64,000 nt of DNA from Mycolicibacterium komanii (GCF_001050035.1 NZ_CVTA01000005.1:62001-126000), one strand, 5' to 3'. Positions 53,259-63,111 are shown, numbered from the stretch's first letter. Notes: generated from the sequence alone by a model not told the origin. Made by a program: numbers and translations.

Positions 53259-54665
53259 TCAGGTGCGGAACTGGTTGAGGGCGCGCAGCTTGTTCATCAC
53301 GTCCAGCGCCGCGACCTTGTACGCCTCGGAGAAGGTGGGATAGTTGAACACCGCGTCGACAAGGTATTCGACGGTCCCGCCGCAGCCCATCACCGCCTGG
53401 CCGATGTGCACCATCTCGGTGGCGCTGGTACCGAAGATGTGCACGCCGAGCAACCTGAGATCGTCGGTGGACACCAGCAGCTTGAGCATGCCGTACGAGT
53501 CGCCGGCGATCTGGCCCCTGGCCAATTCGCGGTAGCGCGACACCCCGACTTCGTAGGGGATCGCGTTGCGGGTGAGCTCGACCTCGGTCGCGCCGACGTA
53601 GGACACCTCCGGAATCGAGTAGATGCCGATCGGTTGCAAGTCCGTCATGCCTTTCGCCGGCTCGCCGAACGCGTGATAGGCCGCCAGCCTGCCCTGGTCC
53701 ATCGACGTCGCGGCCAGCGCGGGAAAACCGATCACGTCGCCGACGGCGTAGATGTGGTCGACCATGGTCTGGAAGTTGCTGTCGACGTCGATGCGGCCGC
53801 GCGCGTCGGTCGCCAAGCCGGCGTTCTCCAGATCGAGATGCTCGGTCTGGCCCTGCCGACCCGCGGAGTACATCACCGTCTCGGCGGGGATCTGCTTACC
53901 GCTGGCCAGGGTGGTGACCGTGCCCGCGGCGCCGACGTCCACGGCGGTCACCTCTTCGCCGAACCGGAACGTCACCGCGAGGTCGCGCAGGTGAAACTTG
54001 AGCGCCTCGACGATCTCGGGGTCGCAGAAGTCGAGCATGTTGTCGCGCTTCTCCACGACGGTGACTTTGGTGCCGAGTGCGGCGAACATCGACGCGTACT
54101 CGATACCGATCACTCCGGCGCCGACCACGACCATCGTCGAGGGCAGCGATTTGAGGTCGAGGATCCCGTCGGAGTCCAGCACGCGGTCCTCGTCGAACTC
54201 GACGCCGGCCGGACGGGCCGGCTTGGTGCCGGTGGCGATCACAATGTATTCGCCGCTGACCGTGGTGCGCTCACCGCGGGTGGGTTCCTCGACCAACACG
54301 GTGTGCGGGTCGATGAACCTGCCGTGGCCCTGGATGAGGTCGATGCGGTTGCGCATCAGCTGCGAGCGGACGACGTCCTGCTCCTTGCCGATCACGTGGC
54401 TGGTACGCGCGAGCAGGTCGGCCGGCGTGATCTTTTCCTTGACGCGGTAGCTGGCGCCGTACAGCTCGCGCTGGCTCATGCCGGTGAGGTAGACGACCGC
54501 TTCGCGCAGCGTCTTGGACGGGATGGTCCCGGTGTTCACGCAGACGCCGCCCAGCATCCGGCCCCGCTCGACGACCGCGACGGTCTTCCCGAGCTTGGCC
54601 GCGGCGATCGCCGCCTTCTGCCCACCGGGTCCCGAACCGATGACGACGAGGTCGTACTCGAGCAT
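53259..54665 (-). CDS. sthA: Soluble pyridine nucleotide transhydrogenase
   Basis: A 468-aa flavoprotein that moves hydride between NADPH and NAD. The FAD motif is [19 protein letters not shown]; the position of the disulfide in related reductases reads [14 protein letters not shown], where the second cysteine is replaced by Thr, which marks a transhydrogenase. The NAD(P) motif is [19 protein letters not shown], and the dimer domain ends with [25 protein letters not shown] 54665 (MLEYDLVV) matches the 468-aa M. tuberculosis protein (Rv2713). Confidence 0.95.
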   Translation of the reverse strand: MLEYDLVVIGSGPGGQKAAIAAAKLGKTVAVVERGRMLGGVCVNTGTIPSKTLREAVVYLTGMSQRELYGASYRVKEKITPADLLARTSHVIGKEQDVVRSQLMRNRIDLIQGHGRFIDPHTVLVEEPTRGERTTVSGEYIVIATGTKPARPAGVEFDEDRVLDSDGILDLKSLPSTMVVVGAGVIGIEYASMFAALGTKVTVVEKRDNMLDFCDPEIVEALKFHLRDLAVTFRFGEEVTAVDVGAAGTVTTLASGKQIPAETVMYSAGRQGQTEHLDLENAGLATDARGRIDVDSNFQTMVDHIYAVGDVIGFPALAATSMDQGRLAAYHAFGEPAKGMTDLQPIGIYSIPEVSYVGATEVELTRNAIPYEVGVSRYRELARGQIAGDSYGMLKLLVSTDDLRLLGVHIFGTSATEMVHIGQAVMGCGGTVEYLVDAVFNYPTFSEAYKVAALDVMNKLRALNQFRT

Positions 54666-54944
54666 GGACGCCATGGCAACAAGATTTACGCCGGTTGAAC
54701 GATTTCCGCACGCCGACTGGCGTCAACCGACGCTGAATTCATCCCGAGCTCGGATCGATCCACAGCCGCGCGGGCGGCCAGAGTCGCCTACAACGTCGGC
54801 TTTGCCACTGACTGGGTACGGTGACTGCCACCGGTGGGCAGTCGGTCAACCGAGGGCATCGCTGCCACCCCGTCGAATCGGCCGATCCGGGTTCGGCCCC
54901 ACAAAGCGGCTGTTTCTCTGGTCGGGCGCGGTTAGCGTGGAGTG

Positions 54945-55850
54945 ATGTACCTGATCACCGGCGCGGGCGGGGGAGTTGGCGGTGTCAGCCGTACCGTCGT
55001 CGAGTCGCTCCTGGGCAGCGGTGCGCCGGTGCGGGCGATGGTTCACCGCGACGATGCCCGGGCAGACGGACTGCGGGCGTTGGGCGCCGAGGTGGTCGTC
55101 GGTGACCTCACCCACCCGTCCGACGTCGCCGAAGCGATGACCGGCGTCGAGCGGATGTTCTTTTCCATGAGCGTGTCCCCCGACTATCTGGAGGCCACTG
55201 CGATCGTCTGCGATCTGGCCCGGGAGCGGGGCGGCTTCGAGGTGATCGTGAACATGTCTCAGATGACGGTCTCGCAGATGACATCGACCAGCACGGGCGA
55301 GTCCCGGCAGCATCGGCTGCACTGGCTGGCCGAGCACGTCATGAACTGGTCAGATCTGCCGGTGGTCCACATGCGGCCGACGGTGTTTCTCGACAACCCG
55401 ATGTTCACCATGATCGGGATGCGGTCGGTCCGCGACGACGGGGTGCTGGCGCTACCGTTCGGCACCGGTCGGACCTCACCGGTTGCCGCCACCGACGTGG
55501 CCAGCGTGGTCACCACGGTGCTGCGCGATCCGGCTGAGCACATCGGACACGTCTACGAGTTGACCGGACCGGCGGCGCTGAACATCGACGAGCTGGCAGC
55601 GGCATACTCGCGCGCGTTGGGCCGAACGGTGACAAGTCGCGACGTGCCCCTCGACGACTGGGTGGAGCACACGCTGGCGCCGGTGGGCCTGCCCTCGCAC
55701 GTCGTCCAGCACATCGCCACGATGGCGCGTCTGCACCGCGAGAACCGCTACGACCGCGCTACCAACGATGTCGAGAAGGTCACCGGTCAACCCGCACAGG
55801 GCGTCGCCCAGTACATCGGCGCGCACCCGGACGCGTTTGCCGTCCAATGA
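54945..55850 (+). CDS. NmrA-like NAD(P)-binding protein
   Basis: A 301-aa atypical SDR of the NmrA/HSCARG type. The nucleotide motif is [15 protein letters not shown], followed by [25 protein letters not shown]. It lacks the canonical YxxxK pair, so it may sense NADPH or reduce quinone/azo substrates. ATG 54945 has GTGGAG upstream; the GTG just before is less likely. Its stop overlaps the nitrile hydratase alpha start (ATGA), so it belongs to the same operon. Confidence 0.8.
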   Translation: MYLITGAGGGVGGVSRTVVESLLGSGAPVRAMVHRDDARADGLRALGAEVVVGDLTHPSDVAEAMTGVERMFFSMSVSPDYLEATAIVCDLARERGGFEVIVNMSQMTVSQMTSTSTGESRQHRLHWLAEHVMNWSDLPVVHMRPTVFLDNPMFTMIGMRSVRDDGVLALPFGTGRTSPVAATDVASVVTTVLRDPAEHIGHVYELTGPAALNIDELAAAYSRALGRTVTSRDVPLDDWVEHTLAPVGLPSHVVQHIATMARLHRENRYDRATNDVEKVTGQPAQGVAQYIGAHPDAFAVQ

Positions 55851-56461
55851 CCAACGCCGAACACAGCGAATTATCCGACATCGAAATACGGGTGCGGGCG
55901 CTGGAATCGATCCTCACCGAGAAGGGCTACATCGACCCCGCGGCCGTCGACGCCATCGTCGAGGCCTACGAGACCCGGATCGGGCCACGCAATGGTGCGA
56001 TGGTGGTCGCGAAAGCCTGGACCGACGTCGGCTTCGCCCAGGCGCTGCGCGACGACGCGACAACTGCCATAAGAACTCTGGGCTTCGGCGGGCGTCAGGG
56101 TGAGCACATGAACGCGGTCGAGAACACGCCCGGTGAACACAACATGGTCGTGTGCACGCTGTGCTCGTGCTACCCGTGGCCCCTGCTGGGCCTGCCACCG
56201 GTTTGGTACAAGTCGGCGGCCTACCGATCGCGGGCGGTGATCGAGCCACGCAGCGTGCTCGCCGACTTCGGTGTGATGCTGCCCGCGAGCACCCGTATCC
56301 GAGTCTGGGACTCGACCGCCGAGCTCCGCCATTTGGTGATTCCGATGCGCCCGGCGGGCACCGACGGCTGGAGTGAGCAGCAGCTCGCTGCGCTCGTCAC
56401 CCGTGACTCGATGATCGGCACGGGCCTGGCGCTTCGTCCCGACCGGGTGGCTGCCCAGTGA
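55847..56461 (+). CDS. nthA: Nitrile hydratase subunit alpha (cobalt type)
   Basis: A 204-aa metal-binding subunit of nitrile hydratase, which hydrates nitriles to amides. The metal claw is [12 protein letters not shown] with Cys103, Cys106 and Cys108; threonine between the first cysteines marks the cobalt form (the iron form has Ser). The N-terminal region [13 protein letters not shown] and the later [10 protein letters not shown] are also typical. It overlaps the upstream NmrA-like gene and the beta-subunit gene by four bases each. Confidence 0.93.
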   Translation: MTNAEHSELSDIEIRVRALESILTEKGYIDPAAVDAIVEAYETRIGPRNGAMVVAKAWTDVGFAQALRDDATTAIRTLGFGGRQGEHMNAVENTPGEHNMVVCTLCSCYPWPLLGLPPVWYKSAAYRSRAVIEPRSVLADFGVMLPASTRIRVWDSTAELRHLVIPMRPAGTDGWSEQQLAALVTRDSMIGTGLALRPDRVAAQ

Positions 56462-57117
56462 ACGGTGTGCACGACATGGGCGGTATGGCGGACTTTGGTC
56501 ACGTCCGGGAGGAGGCTGACGAGCCGACGTTCCACGCCGACTGGGAGCGCCGATCGTTCGGCCTCACTATCGCGGCGAGCGCCACCGGCGCCTGGAACGT
56601 CGACATGGGCCGACGCGCCCGCGAGTCACTGCCCGCCGCGGTGTACCTGACCTCGAGCTACTACGAGATCTGGGCCCGGGGCCTCGAGGCACTGCTTGTG
56701 GAGACCGGGCTGGTGACCGAAGAGGAACTCGCGGCGGGGCGCATGCTGACTTCCGTCAAACCGGTCAAACGTGTGCTGACGCCTGAGCTGGTGGCGCCGG
56801 CACTGCAGGGGGGCTCACCGAGTCTGCGGACTGGGCAGGCGCCCGCCCGGTTCGCGGTGGGCGATCACGTCGTCGCCCGCAACATGCACCCGAAGGGCCA
56901 CACCCGCCTGCCGCGCTATACGCGTGGCAAGTGCGGAGTGATCGAAAAGGTGCACGGGGCGCACGTATTTCCCGATACGCATGCGCACGGGCTCGGCGAG
57001 GCGCCGCAGTGGCTCTACACCGTGCGGTTCGACGGCGCCGAGCTCTGGGGAGTGGATGCCGAGCCCAACGTGACTTCGTCGATCGACGCCTGGGAGAGCT
57101 ATCTTGACCCCGCCTGA
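56458..57117 (+). CDS. nthB: Nitrile hydratase subunit beta
   Basis: A 219-aa subunit that forms the active-site cleft with alpha. The opening [14 protein letters not shown], the region [53 protein letters not shown] and [14 protein letters not shown] are all typical. It starts at GTG 56458 overlapping alpha's stop. Length is usual. It overlaps the activator gene by 14 bases. Confidence 0.93.
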   Translation: MNGVHDMGGMADFGHVREEADEPTFHADWERRSFGLTIAASATGAWNVDMGRRARESLPAAVYLTSSYYEIWARGLEALLVETGLVTEEELAAGRMLTSVKPVKRVLTPELVAPALQGGSPSLRTGQAPARFAVGDHVVARNMHPKGHTRLPRYTRGKCGVIEKVHGAHVFPDTHAHGLGEAPQWLYTVRFDGAELWGVDAEPNVTSSIDAWESYLDPA

Positions 57118-57451
57118 CGTGCCGGTGTTCGAGGCTCCTTGGCAGGCACAGGCATTCGCGCTGACGGTGGCGCTGCACGAACGCGGTCTGTTCTCCTGGA
57201 CGGAATGGGCCTCGGCGCTCGCGGCCCAGATCCAACGTGCCCAAGCCACGGACGATCCGACCGACGGGTCCACCTACTATGCGCACTGGTTGTCCGCCGT
57301 CGAGTCCCTTGTCTTCGCCAAGGGCCTGACCACATCCGACCGCCTCCAGGCACGACGCGCCGCGTGGGATCGCGCCGCGCACGCAACGCCACACGGCCAG
57401 CCGATCCTGTTGGCCAGCGATCCACTTGCGGAAGCTAGCCGGCATCCGTGA
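57104..57451 (+). CDS. Nitrile hydratase activator / accessory protein
   Basis: A 115-aa homologue of the beta-subunit N-terminus (P14K/NhlE-type), needed to place cobalt in the alpha subunit by exchange of subunits. FEAPWQAQAFALTVALHERGLFSWTEWASALA and YAHWLSAVESLVFAKGL are characteristic. The start is TTG 57104 or GTG 57119. Together with alpha and beta it forms a complete cobalt nitrile hydratase unit; no aliphatic amidase or cobalt transporter is visible nearby. Confidence 0.85.
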   Translation: MTPPDVPVFEAPWQAQAFALTVALHERGLFSWTEWASALAAQIQRAQATDDPTDGSTYYAHWLSAVESLVFAKGLTTSDRLQARRAAWDRAAHATPHGQPILLASDPLAEASRHP

Positions 57452-57973
57452 CGGCGAAGACGAAGTGTTGTGGCGCAGCTGAGTTGTAGGTCTACGGCAG
57501 CACCGTGCACAGCGCGTCCAGCGCGCCCGGCCATGCGCTGTCTGAGGGGGCCGCGTAGCCGATCATCAGGGCGTCCTGCTGGGGCAGCTGCCACCCGGAA
57601 TCCGCTACTTCGTAACGGAACTCCGCCATCCCGCTGACCGCCAGGCGCCCCGTCCGCACGGCCTCTCGCAGGGCGGCTCAGTCCGACGCGTAATACGGTC
57701 CGTTTAGTCAAGATGCAGGTCGATCCTGAGCACGGTAAGCGGGGCGGCCGCCGAATTGGCCCGTGAATTCATCATGAAAATGGACCATATCCCTATGCCA
57801 CTTGCCGCGTAGCGTCGGAGATGTAGCCCGGAATCAGTCCAGATTAGGACCCACCGATGGCCCTGCTGCCGCCGTTGGACGGACGCCGGACTGGGCCTCC
57901 ACATGGCCAACAAACGTTGTGCCACAACGCATCAGCGACCAGCGCAACAACGCACAAAGCAGAAAGGCGAGTG
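57452..57973. other. Non-coding stretch with regulator remnant
   Basis: A 522-base gap between the nitrile hydratase activator and the truncated epimerase. It holds the MocR-type remnant listed separately, then a stretch (57700-57860) with lower GC and no frame I would call a gene. TGGACCATATCC near 57782 is the kind of repeat MocR/GntR regulators bind, but nothing more can be said. Confidence 0.45.
57492..57677 (-). pseudogene. Remnant of a MocR/PdxR-type regulator (C-terminus only)
   Basis: On the minus strand the frame between TGA (57678-57680) and the stop TAG (57492-57494) reads ALREAVRTGRLAVSGMAE, then FRYEVADSGWQLPQQDALMIGYAAPSD and ends AWPGALDALCTVLP. This looks like the last ~60 residues of a GntR/MocR-family aminotransferase-like regulator. 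No helix-turn-helix or PLP part is found upstream, so only the C-terminal piece survives. Identity is by eye and moderate. Confidence 0.5.
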
Positions 57974-58648
57974 ATGGTTCACTCACACCGCGGGACGGCA
58001 TCGGAGGTCGGCAGCCCAACTACAGAGGCGACCCCCCAGGTCGTCAACAGCTCTCGGGCAGGCATGCGGATTTATGTCGCAGGCGCCTCTGGTGTTATCG
58101 GTAATCACCTGCTACCCCTGCTTGTTGACGCCGGTTACACGGTTGGCGCGATGACGAGGTCGGCAGCGAAGGCTCGTCGCCTGGCTTCCATGGGCGCGCA
58201 ACCGATCGTCTGCGACGTTTTCGACCGTCCGGCTCTCACGAACGCCGTTCGGACATTTTCGCCGGACCTACTCCTGCACGAATTGACCGATCTTCCCGAC
58301 GAGCTGAAGGACCTCCCGGAGATATCACTGCTGAATGCCCGAATTCGGGACGAGGGCACCCGCAATCTGCTCGATGCGATCGGGGACTTGGACGGCACCA
58401 AGGTGGTGGCCCAAAGTGTCGCGTGGACAATGCGTCCCGGTCCAGAAGCCGACGCGGTTGCCTCGCTCGAGCAAGCGGTGCTTGCTGTGAACGGCGTCGT
58501 CCTCCGCTATGGGTTTCTCTACGGTCCTGGTACGTACTATGAGACGGAGCTTCCCCCCGAGCCACGCGTGCATGTCGACGTTGCCGCGACTCGTACTTTC
58601 GACGCCCTCAGTGCGCCTTCCGGCGTCCAGACGATTGTCGATAACTGA
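57974..58648 (+). CDS. NAD-dependent epimerase/dehydratase, 3'-truncated
   Basis: A 224-aa atypical SDR. The nucleotide motif is IYVAGASGVIGNHLLPLL, followed by TRSAAKARRLASMGAQPIVCDVFD, and VLRYGFLYGPGTYYE. It stops at APSGVQTIVDN, where family members normally continue for about 80 more residues, so it looks cut short. ATG 57974 has AAAGGCGAG upstream; ATG 58064 (MRIYVAGASG) is the alternative family start. Base use appears less GC-rich than the neighbours, suggesting recent transfer. Confidence 0.65.
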   Translation: MVHSHRGTASEVGSPTTEATPQVVNSSRAGMRIYVAGASGVIGNHLLPLLVDAGYTVGAMTRSAAKARRLASMGAQPIVCDVFDRPALTNAVRTFSPDLLLHELTDLPDELKDLPEISLLNARIRDEGTRNLLDAIGDLDGTKVVAQSVAWTMRPGPEADAVASLEQAVLAVNGVVLRYGFLYGPGTYYETELPPEPRVHVDVAATRTFDALSAPSGVQTIVDN

Positions 58649-58654
58649 CCCGAC

Positions 58655-59176
58655 ATGAACATCTGTGTATTCATGTCCGCAGCCGACCTCGACGAGCGCT
58701 ACACCCAGCCGGCCCGCGAGTTCGCCGAACTCATCGGCAGGGGTGGTCACACCCTGGTGTGGGGCGGGTCCGATACAGGGCTGATGAAGGTCGTGGCCGA
58801 CGGGGTACGAGAGTCCGGCGGGCGGCTCGAAGGAGTCTCGGTCGTCTTTCTGCAAGCCTGGGCCAGAGACGACGCCGACGAGATGGTGCTCGCGAAGGAT
58901 CTCGCCCAACGGAAAGCGCTGATGGTCGCCCGATCGGACGCGATAGTGATAATGCCGGGCGGTCTGGGCACGCTGGATGAGGCGACCGAAATGCTCGAAC
59001 TGAAGAAGCATGGCCTGCACGGCAAGCCGGTCGTGCTGCTGAACACGGCCGGCTTCTACGACGGGTTGAAACTGCAGCTCCGGCGGATGGAGGAGGACGG
59101 GTTCCTGCCAGTGACTCTCGCCGACCTGGTTTTCCTCGCCGACGACGGCGCCAGCGCACTCGCTTACTTGGAGTAG
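58655..59176 (+). CDS. LOG-family protein (TIGR00730-like)
   Basis: A 173-aa Rossmann-fold protein of the lysine-decarboxylase-like/LOG family, whose members release cytokinin or AMP bases (phosphoribohydrolase activity). The substrate motif PGGLGTLDEATEML is intact, with WGGSDTGLMKVVADGVRESGG and KALMVARSDAIVIM before it. It begins seven bases after the truncated epimerase and probably shares its transcript. Substrate in mycobacteria not settled. Confidence 0.85.
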   Translation: MNICVFMSAADLDERYTQPAREFAELIGRGGHTLVWGGSDTGLMKVVADGVRESGGRLEGVSVVFLQAWARDDADEMVLAKDLAQRKALMVARSDAIVIMPGGLGTLDEATEMLELKKHGLHGKPVVLLNTAGFYDGLKLQLRRMEEDGFLPVTLADLVFLADDGASALAYLE

Positions 59177-59404
59177 TCCGTCGGAACGCTTGGAGCATGC
59201 TCACGGCCGACTCGCCAATAAGGCTGCACCTGTGGCGGGCGGTGAAAAGCACTCATCGAGCCGAGACGGCCATTGTGGACCGCATGCTGGCGAAGTGCCG
59301 GGTTCGAAGCTGACTTCATCCCCAACCTCGTATTGATCCACAGCATCGCGGGCCGCCCCCGCCGACGGGCGCTGATCGTCCGAGCGGGCGGGGAGGCTCG
59401 GCCC

Positions 59405-60445
59405 ATGACGACCTCACCATCACCCGATTTCCAGCTCGACCGCCCGGCGGTCCTGATCGCCGCCCTGCCCGCCGTTCTGGGCTTCGTCCCGGAGAAGTCC
59501 CTCGTGCTCGTGACCGTAGACCGCGGCGCCCTGGGCTGCGTCATGCGGGTGGACCTCTCCGACGAGCTGCCCGAATCGGTGGAGCACATCGCCGAGGTCG
59601 CCGCGTCCGCGCGACCGGACGCGGCGATCGCCGTCGTCGTGGACGAGGACGGCGCAGGTTGCCGGCTCTGCAACGACGAATACCGCGAGCTGGCCGCGAT
59701 GCTGGCCTCCGCCCTCGCCGACCGGGGCATCGAACTGCTCGCCGCCCATGTCGTCGATCGGGTCGCGGCCGGCGGCCGTTGGCACTGTGCCGACGGTTGC
59801 GGCGCGTCGGGCACCGTGGACGATCCGGCCGCGTCGCCGCTGGCCATGGCCGCTGTGCTGGACGGGCGCAGGCTCTACACCCGCCGCGCCGAGCTCCAGA
59901 ACGTCATCGCGGTCACCGATCCCGCCCATGCAGACGCGCTGGCCGACCGCGTCGAGGACGCGTGCGCGGCGCGATCGGACGCCGACCCATGCCGCGACAT
60001 CGAGGCGGTGATGGCGGCGGCCACCCGTGTCGCCGAGGGGGCCGAGCTGTCCGACGAGACGCTCGTCCGGATCGCGGCCGCTCTGACCGATCTGCAGGTC
60101 CGTGACACGCTCTACGCTCTCGCGGTCGGCGAGCGCGCGCCCCAGGCCGAGACGTTGTGGGCGGAGCTGTCGCGGCGGCTACCGGAGCAGTGGCGGGCCG
60201 AGGCCCTGGTGCTGCTGGCGTTCTCAGCGTACGCGCGCGGCGACGGTCCGCTGGCCGGCGTGTCGCTGGAGGCGGCGCTGCGGTGTGACGGCACGCATCG
60301 GATGGCGGGAATGCTCGACACGGCGCTGCAGTCCGGGCTGCGGCCGGAGCAGATTCGGGAGCTGGCGGCCACGGGGTACCGCTTGGCCGACCAGCTGGGG
60401 GTGCGGTTACCGCCGCGGCAGGCGTTCGGGAGACGGGCCGGCTGA
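59405..60445 (+). CDS. DUF4192 family protein (Rv2712c-like)
   Basis: A 346-aa protein with the opening FQLDRPAVLIAALPAVLGFVPEKSLVLVTV, an acidic middle region, and a C-terminal helical repeat WRAEALVLLAFSAYARGDGPLAGVSLEAAL, which fits DUF4192. A cysteine pair, HCADGCGASG, lies in the middle. Function unknown. ATG 59405 begins where the family sequence does; the upstream open frame from 59273 is ignored. It converges on ideR. Confidence 0.84.
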   Translation: MTTSPSPDFQLDRPAVLIAALPAVLGFVPEKSLVLVTVDRGALGCVMRVDLSDELPESVEHIAEVAASARPDAAIAVVVDEDGAGCRLCNDEYRELAAMLASALADRGIELLAAHVVDRVAAGGRWHCADGCGASGTVDDPAASPLAMAAVLDGRRLYTRRAELQNVIAVTDPAHADALADRVEDACAARSDADPCRDIEAVMAAATRVAEGAELSDETLVRIAAALTDLQVRDTLYALAVGERAPQAETLWAELSRRLPEQWRAEALVLLAFSAYARGDGPLAGVSLEAALRCDGTHRMAGMLDTALQSGLRPEQIRELAATGYRLADQLGVRLPPRQAFGRRAG

Positions 60446-60474
60446 TCGCCGACCGGCGAGCACGATCGGCTGGG

Positions 60475-61170
60475 TCAGACCTTCTCGACCTTGACGGCGT
60501 GGGCCATGTGGTGGGGCAACTCGACCTGTTCGTGTCCGGGGATCACGATCATCACCCCGCCGTGGTCGTTGGTCTGCACGGTCACGCGAGCGTTGGGCAC
60601 CACACCCGCGTCCTTGAGCCGGCTGATGAGGTCGACGTCGCCCTGGACGTGCTCGGTCAGCTGCCGCACCACCACCGCGACGGGCATCCCCGCGGGCAGT
60701 TCGGTCAGGCGCACGAGGTTCAGGGGGTCGCGATCGGAGGAGGTGCTGATCAGGCCCAGCTCCGAGAGCCCGGGGATCGGGTTGCCGAACGGGGAGGTGG
60801 TCGGGTTGTTGAGCACCTGGACGAGCCGGCGCTCGACGTCCTCGCTCATCACGTGCTCCCAGCGGCACGCCTCGGCGTGGACTTCCTCCCAGGGCAGGCC
60901 GATGACGTCGACGAGCAGCCGCTCGGCGAGTCGGTGCTTGCGCATGACCGCGACGGCGAGGGCGCGGCCCTTCTCGGTCAGCTCGAGATGGCGGTCCCCG
61001 GCGACGTGCAGCAGGCCGTCGCGCTCCATGCGGGACACCGTCTGGCTGACGGTCGGGCCGCTCTGATCGAGACGTTCCGCGATGCGTGCACGCAGGGGCA
61101 CCACGCCCTCTTCCTCGAGGTCGTAGATCGTCCGCAGGTACATCTCTGTGGTGTCGACCAGATCATTCAT
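60475..61170 (-). CDS. ideR: Iron-dependent repressor IdeR
   Basis: A 231-aa DtxR-family repressor that with Fe(II) turns off siderophore genes and activates iron storage. The winged helix is RIAERLDQSGPTVSQTVSRMERDGLL. All metal ligands known for DtxR are present at the same numbers: Met10, His79, Glu83, His98, Cys102, Glu105 and His106. The C-terminal SH3-like domain includes VTVQTNDHGGVMIVIPGHEQVELP. ATG 61170 has GGAGGGTT upstream. Counterpart of Rv2711, directly before sigB's terminator. Confidence 0.97.
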   Translation of the reverse strand: MNDLVDTTEMYLRTIYDLEEEGVVPLRARIAERLDQSGPTVSQTVSRMERDGLLHVAGDRHLELTEKGRALAVAVMRKHRLAERLLVDVIGLPWEEVHAEACRWEHVMSEDVERRLVQVLNNPTTSPFGNPIPGLSELGLISTSSDRDPLNLVRLTELPAGMPVAVVVRQLTEHVQGDVDLISRLKDAGVVPNARVTVQTNDHGGVMIVIPGHEQVELPHHMAHAVKVEKV

Positions 61171-61254
61171 TGCGCTAACCCTCCGTCGAAGGCGAGTCTA
61201 CCGGCTTGAGGGCCTGAACTGCGTTGTTACGTCTGCGACACCGGCCCAGACGAA

Positions 61255-61288
61255 ACGATCCCCGCCGGGCCGTGCCGGCGGGGATCGT
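61255..61288 (-). terminator. Intrinsic terminator after sigB
   Basis: A perfect 14-bp stem (61255-61268 with 61275-61288) and six-base loop lies just after the sigB stop. On the sigB (minus) strand it is followed by a TTTCGTCT tract, so it looks like a true rho-independent terminator separating sigB from ideR. Confidence 0.85.
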
Positions 61289-61299
61289 CATCGGGGCTT

Positions 61300-62259
61300 C
61301 TAGCTGGCGTAGGAGCGGAGCCGATCCGCGCGTTCGCCGTTGCGGAGCTTGGCCATGACCTCGCGCTCGATCTGGCGGACCCGCTCACGGGACAGCCCGA
61401 ACAGCTTGCCGATCTGGTCGAGGGTGCGGGGCTGGCCATCGTCGAGGCCGAACCGCAGCCGGATCACCTGCTGCTCGCGTTCGTCGAGCGTGGCGAGCAC
61501 GTGCCGGATGTCGGTGTGCAGCAGCTCGGAGATGACCGCGTTCTCGGCGGACATCGCTTCGGCATCTTCGATGAAGTCGCCCAAGGGGGCTTCCTCGTCG
61601 CTGCCGACCGGCATGTCGAGGCTCACCGGGTCGCGGCTGTGCTCGAGCAGATCGTTGATCTTCTCGACCGGGATGCCGGACTCGGCCGCCAGTTCCTCAT
61701 CGGTGGCTTCACGTCCGAGGTTCTGGTGCATCTCGCGCTTGATTCGAGCCAGCTTGTTGACCTGCTCGACCAGGTGCACCGGAAGCCGGATGGTGCGGCT
61801 CTGGTCGGCCATGCCGCGGGTGATCGCCTGGCGGATCCACCACGTGGCGTACGTCGAGAACTTGAATCCCTTGGCGTAGTCGAACTTTTCCATCGCCCGG
61901 ATCAGGCCCAGGTTGCCTTCCTGGATCAGGTCGAGCAGCGGCATCCCGCGACCGGTGTAGCGCTTCGCCAGCGACACCACCAGGCGCAGGTTCGCCTCGA
62001 GGAGATGGCGCCGCGCGGCCTCGCCGTCGCGGACCACCGCGGCAAGATCACGTTTGCGGTTCTCTCCCAAGCGCTTCCGCGTCTCGAGCAGATGCTTGGC
62101 GTAAAGCCCAGCCTCGATCCGCTTTGCGAGTTCCACCTCGTCGGCGGCGTTGAGCAAGGCCGTTTTGCCAATGCCATTGAGGTACACGCGCACGAGGTCA
62201 GCCGCTGGACTCTGCGCGTCCAGGTCCTGCTCGAAGCGGATGGTGCTGGCATTTGCCAT
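61300..62259 (-). CDS. sigB: RNA polymerase sigma factor SigB
   Basis: A 319-aa group 2 (principal-like) sigma factor used in stress and stationary phase. Region 1.2 is [16 protein letters not shown], region 2 includes [25 protein letters not shown] and [15 protein letters not shown], and region 4 the [23 protein letters not shown] helix-turn-helix. ATG 62259 follows CAGGAGG; the upstream start at 62289 lies before this site. A SigE-type promoter sits about 40 bases upstream, as for M. tuberculosis sigB (Rv2710). Confidence 0.96.
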   Translation of the reverse strand: MANASTIRFEQDLDAQSPAADLVRVYLNGIGKTALLNAADEVELAKRIEAGLYAKHLLETRKRLGENRKRDLAAVVRDGEAARRHLLEANLRLVVSLAKRYTGRGMPLLDLIQEGNLGLIRAMEKFDYAKGFKFSTYATWWIRQAITRGMADQSRTIRLPVHLVEQVNKLARIKREMHQNLGREATDEELAAESGIPVEKINDLLEHSRDPVSLDMPVGSDEEAPLGDFIEDAEAMSAENAVISELLHTDIRHVLATLDEREQQVIRLRFGLDDGQPRTLDQIGKLFGLSRERVRQIEREVMAKLRNGERADRLRSYAS

Positions 62260-62296
62260 GACGGCCTCCTGATCAAGTCGAACTGTCATGAGCTAC

Positions 62297-62323
62297 AACG
62301 CCCACGAGGTCCAAAGAGTTCCC
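62297..62323 (-). promoter_or_regulatory. SigE-type promoter of sigB
   Basis: On the minus strand GGGAACT (62317-62323), a 16-base spacer and CGTT (62297-62300) match the mycobacterial SigE consensus GGGAACY-N15/16-CGTT perfectly. In M. tuberculosis sigB is known to be transcribed by SigE (also SigH and SigL), so this is very likely the functional site. Confidence 0.85.
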
Positions 62324-62406
62324 AGCCATTGGCTGGTTCACACCTTCTGATCAGCGGTTTCTCGGCGAGGACCTGAGAATGTCCTTAGAAAAGCGCTAGA
62401 AGCGTC

Positions 62407-62808
62407 TCAGCTGGGAACATCACCGTTCGAGGCGCGTCCCTCGGGTTGCGGCGTCGCGATGGTGCCGTGTTCGAGCGCCGGCCGCTCGGCGGTCGCAACT
62501 TCCGGGGAGTGGTGCCGGTTGTCGTAGCGACGCGGCTCCTCGGGCCGGCGCGGCGGGCGGTCGTTGGCGATGAGAACGGCGATCCACGGCAGCGGAATGG
62601 AACCGACCAGGATGGCCAGCGAGATCAGCCCGTTGTGCCAGATGCCGTATGCGACCGCGGCCAGGACGAGGGCCGGGATACGAAACGACATGATCGTCAG
62701 GTATTTCCGAACCCGTTGGCGGTGCTGTTCCTCGTAGGCGGGGGCGGCACGAGTGATCAGGACGGGCCGACCGTCGTCGTCGAAACTCAGCTCGGGGCTT
62801 TGTTTCAT
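62407..62808 (-). CDS. DUF3099 membrane protein (Rv2709-like)
   Basis: A 133-aa protein with two membrane helices (IMSFRIPALVLAAVAYGIW and LISLAILVGSIPLPWIAVLIA) after a hydrophilic start (VLITRAAPAYEEQHRQRVRKYL), followed by a charged tail. This is DUF3099 and matches Rv2709. Function unknown. ATG 62808 begins MKQSPELSFDDDGRP. It is divergent from the DUF3039 gene by about 60 bases. Confidence 0.85.
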   Translation of the reverse strand: MKQSPELSFDDDGRPVLITRAAPAYEEQHRQRVRKYLTIMSFRIPALVLAAVAYGIWHNGLISLAILVGSIPLPWIAVLIANDRPPRRPEEPRRYDNRHHSPEVATAERPALEHGTIATPQPEGRASNGDVPS

Positions 62809-62865
62809 GACTCCACTGTTCCACATTGTGGCTCCGCTGTACGGGTCGGTTTTCTTACGGGCAAA

Positions 62866-63111
62866 ATGGTGGTCATGCAAACCCAGACGATCGAGCGCAC
62901 CGACACCGACGAACGCGTCGACGACGGGACTGACAGCGATACCCCGAAGTTCTTCCACTATGTCAAGAAGGACAAGATCGCCGAGAGCGCGGTGATGGGA
63001 ACCCACGTCGTCGCCTTGTGTGGTGAGGTGTTTCCGGTGACGAAGTCGGCCAAGCCGGGTTCTCCGGTGTGCCCGGACTGCAAGCGCATCTACGAGCAGC
63101 TCAAGAAGTAG
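62866..63111 (+). CDS. DUF3039 family protein (Rv2708c-like)
   Basis: An 81-aa hydrophilic protein with a zinc-ribbon-like C-terminus: HVVALCGEVFPVTK and GSPVCPDCKRIYEQL (three cysteines in all). It is DUF3039 and matches Rv2708c. Function unknown. ATG 62866 or ATG 62875 (MQTQTIERT) may be the start; the conserved part is the same. It overlaps the end of the YihY gene by 11 bases on the other strand. Confidence 0.85.
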   Translation: MVVMQTQTIERTDTDERVDDGTDSDTPKFFHYVKKDKIAESAVMGTHVVALCGEVFPVTKSAKPGSPVCPDCKRIYEQLKK

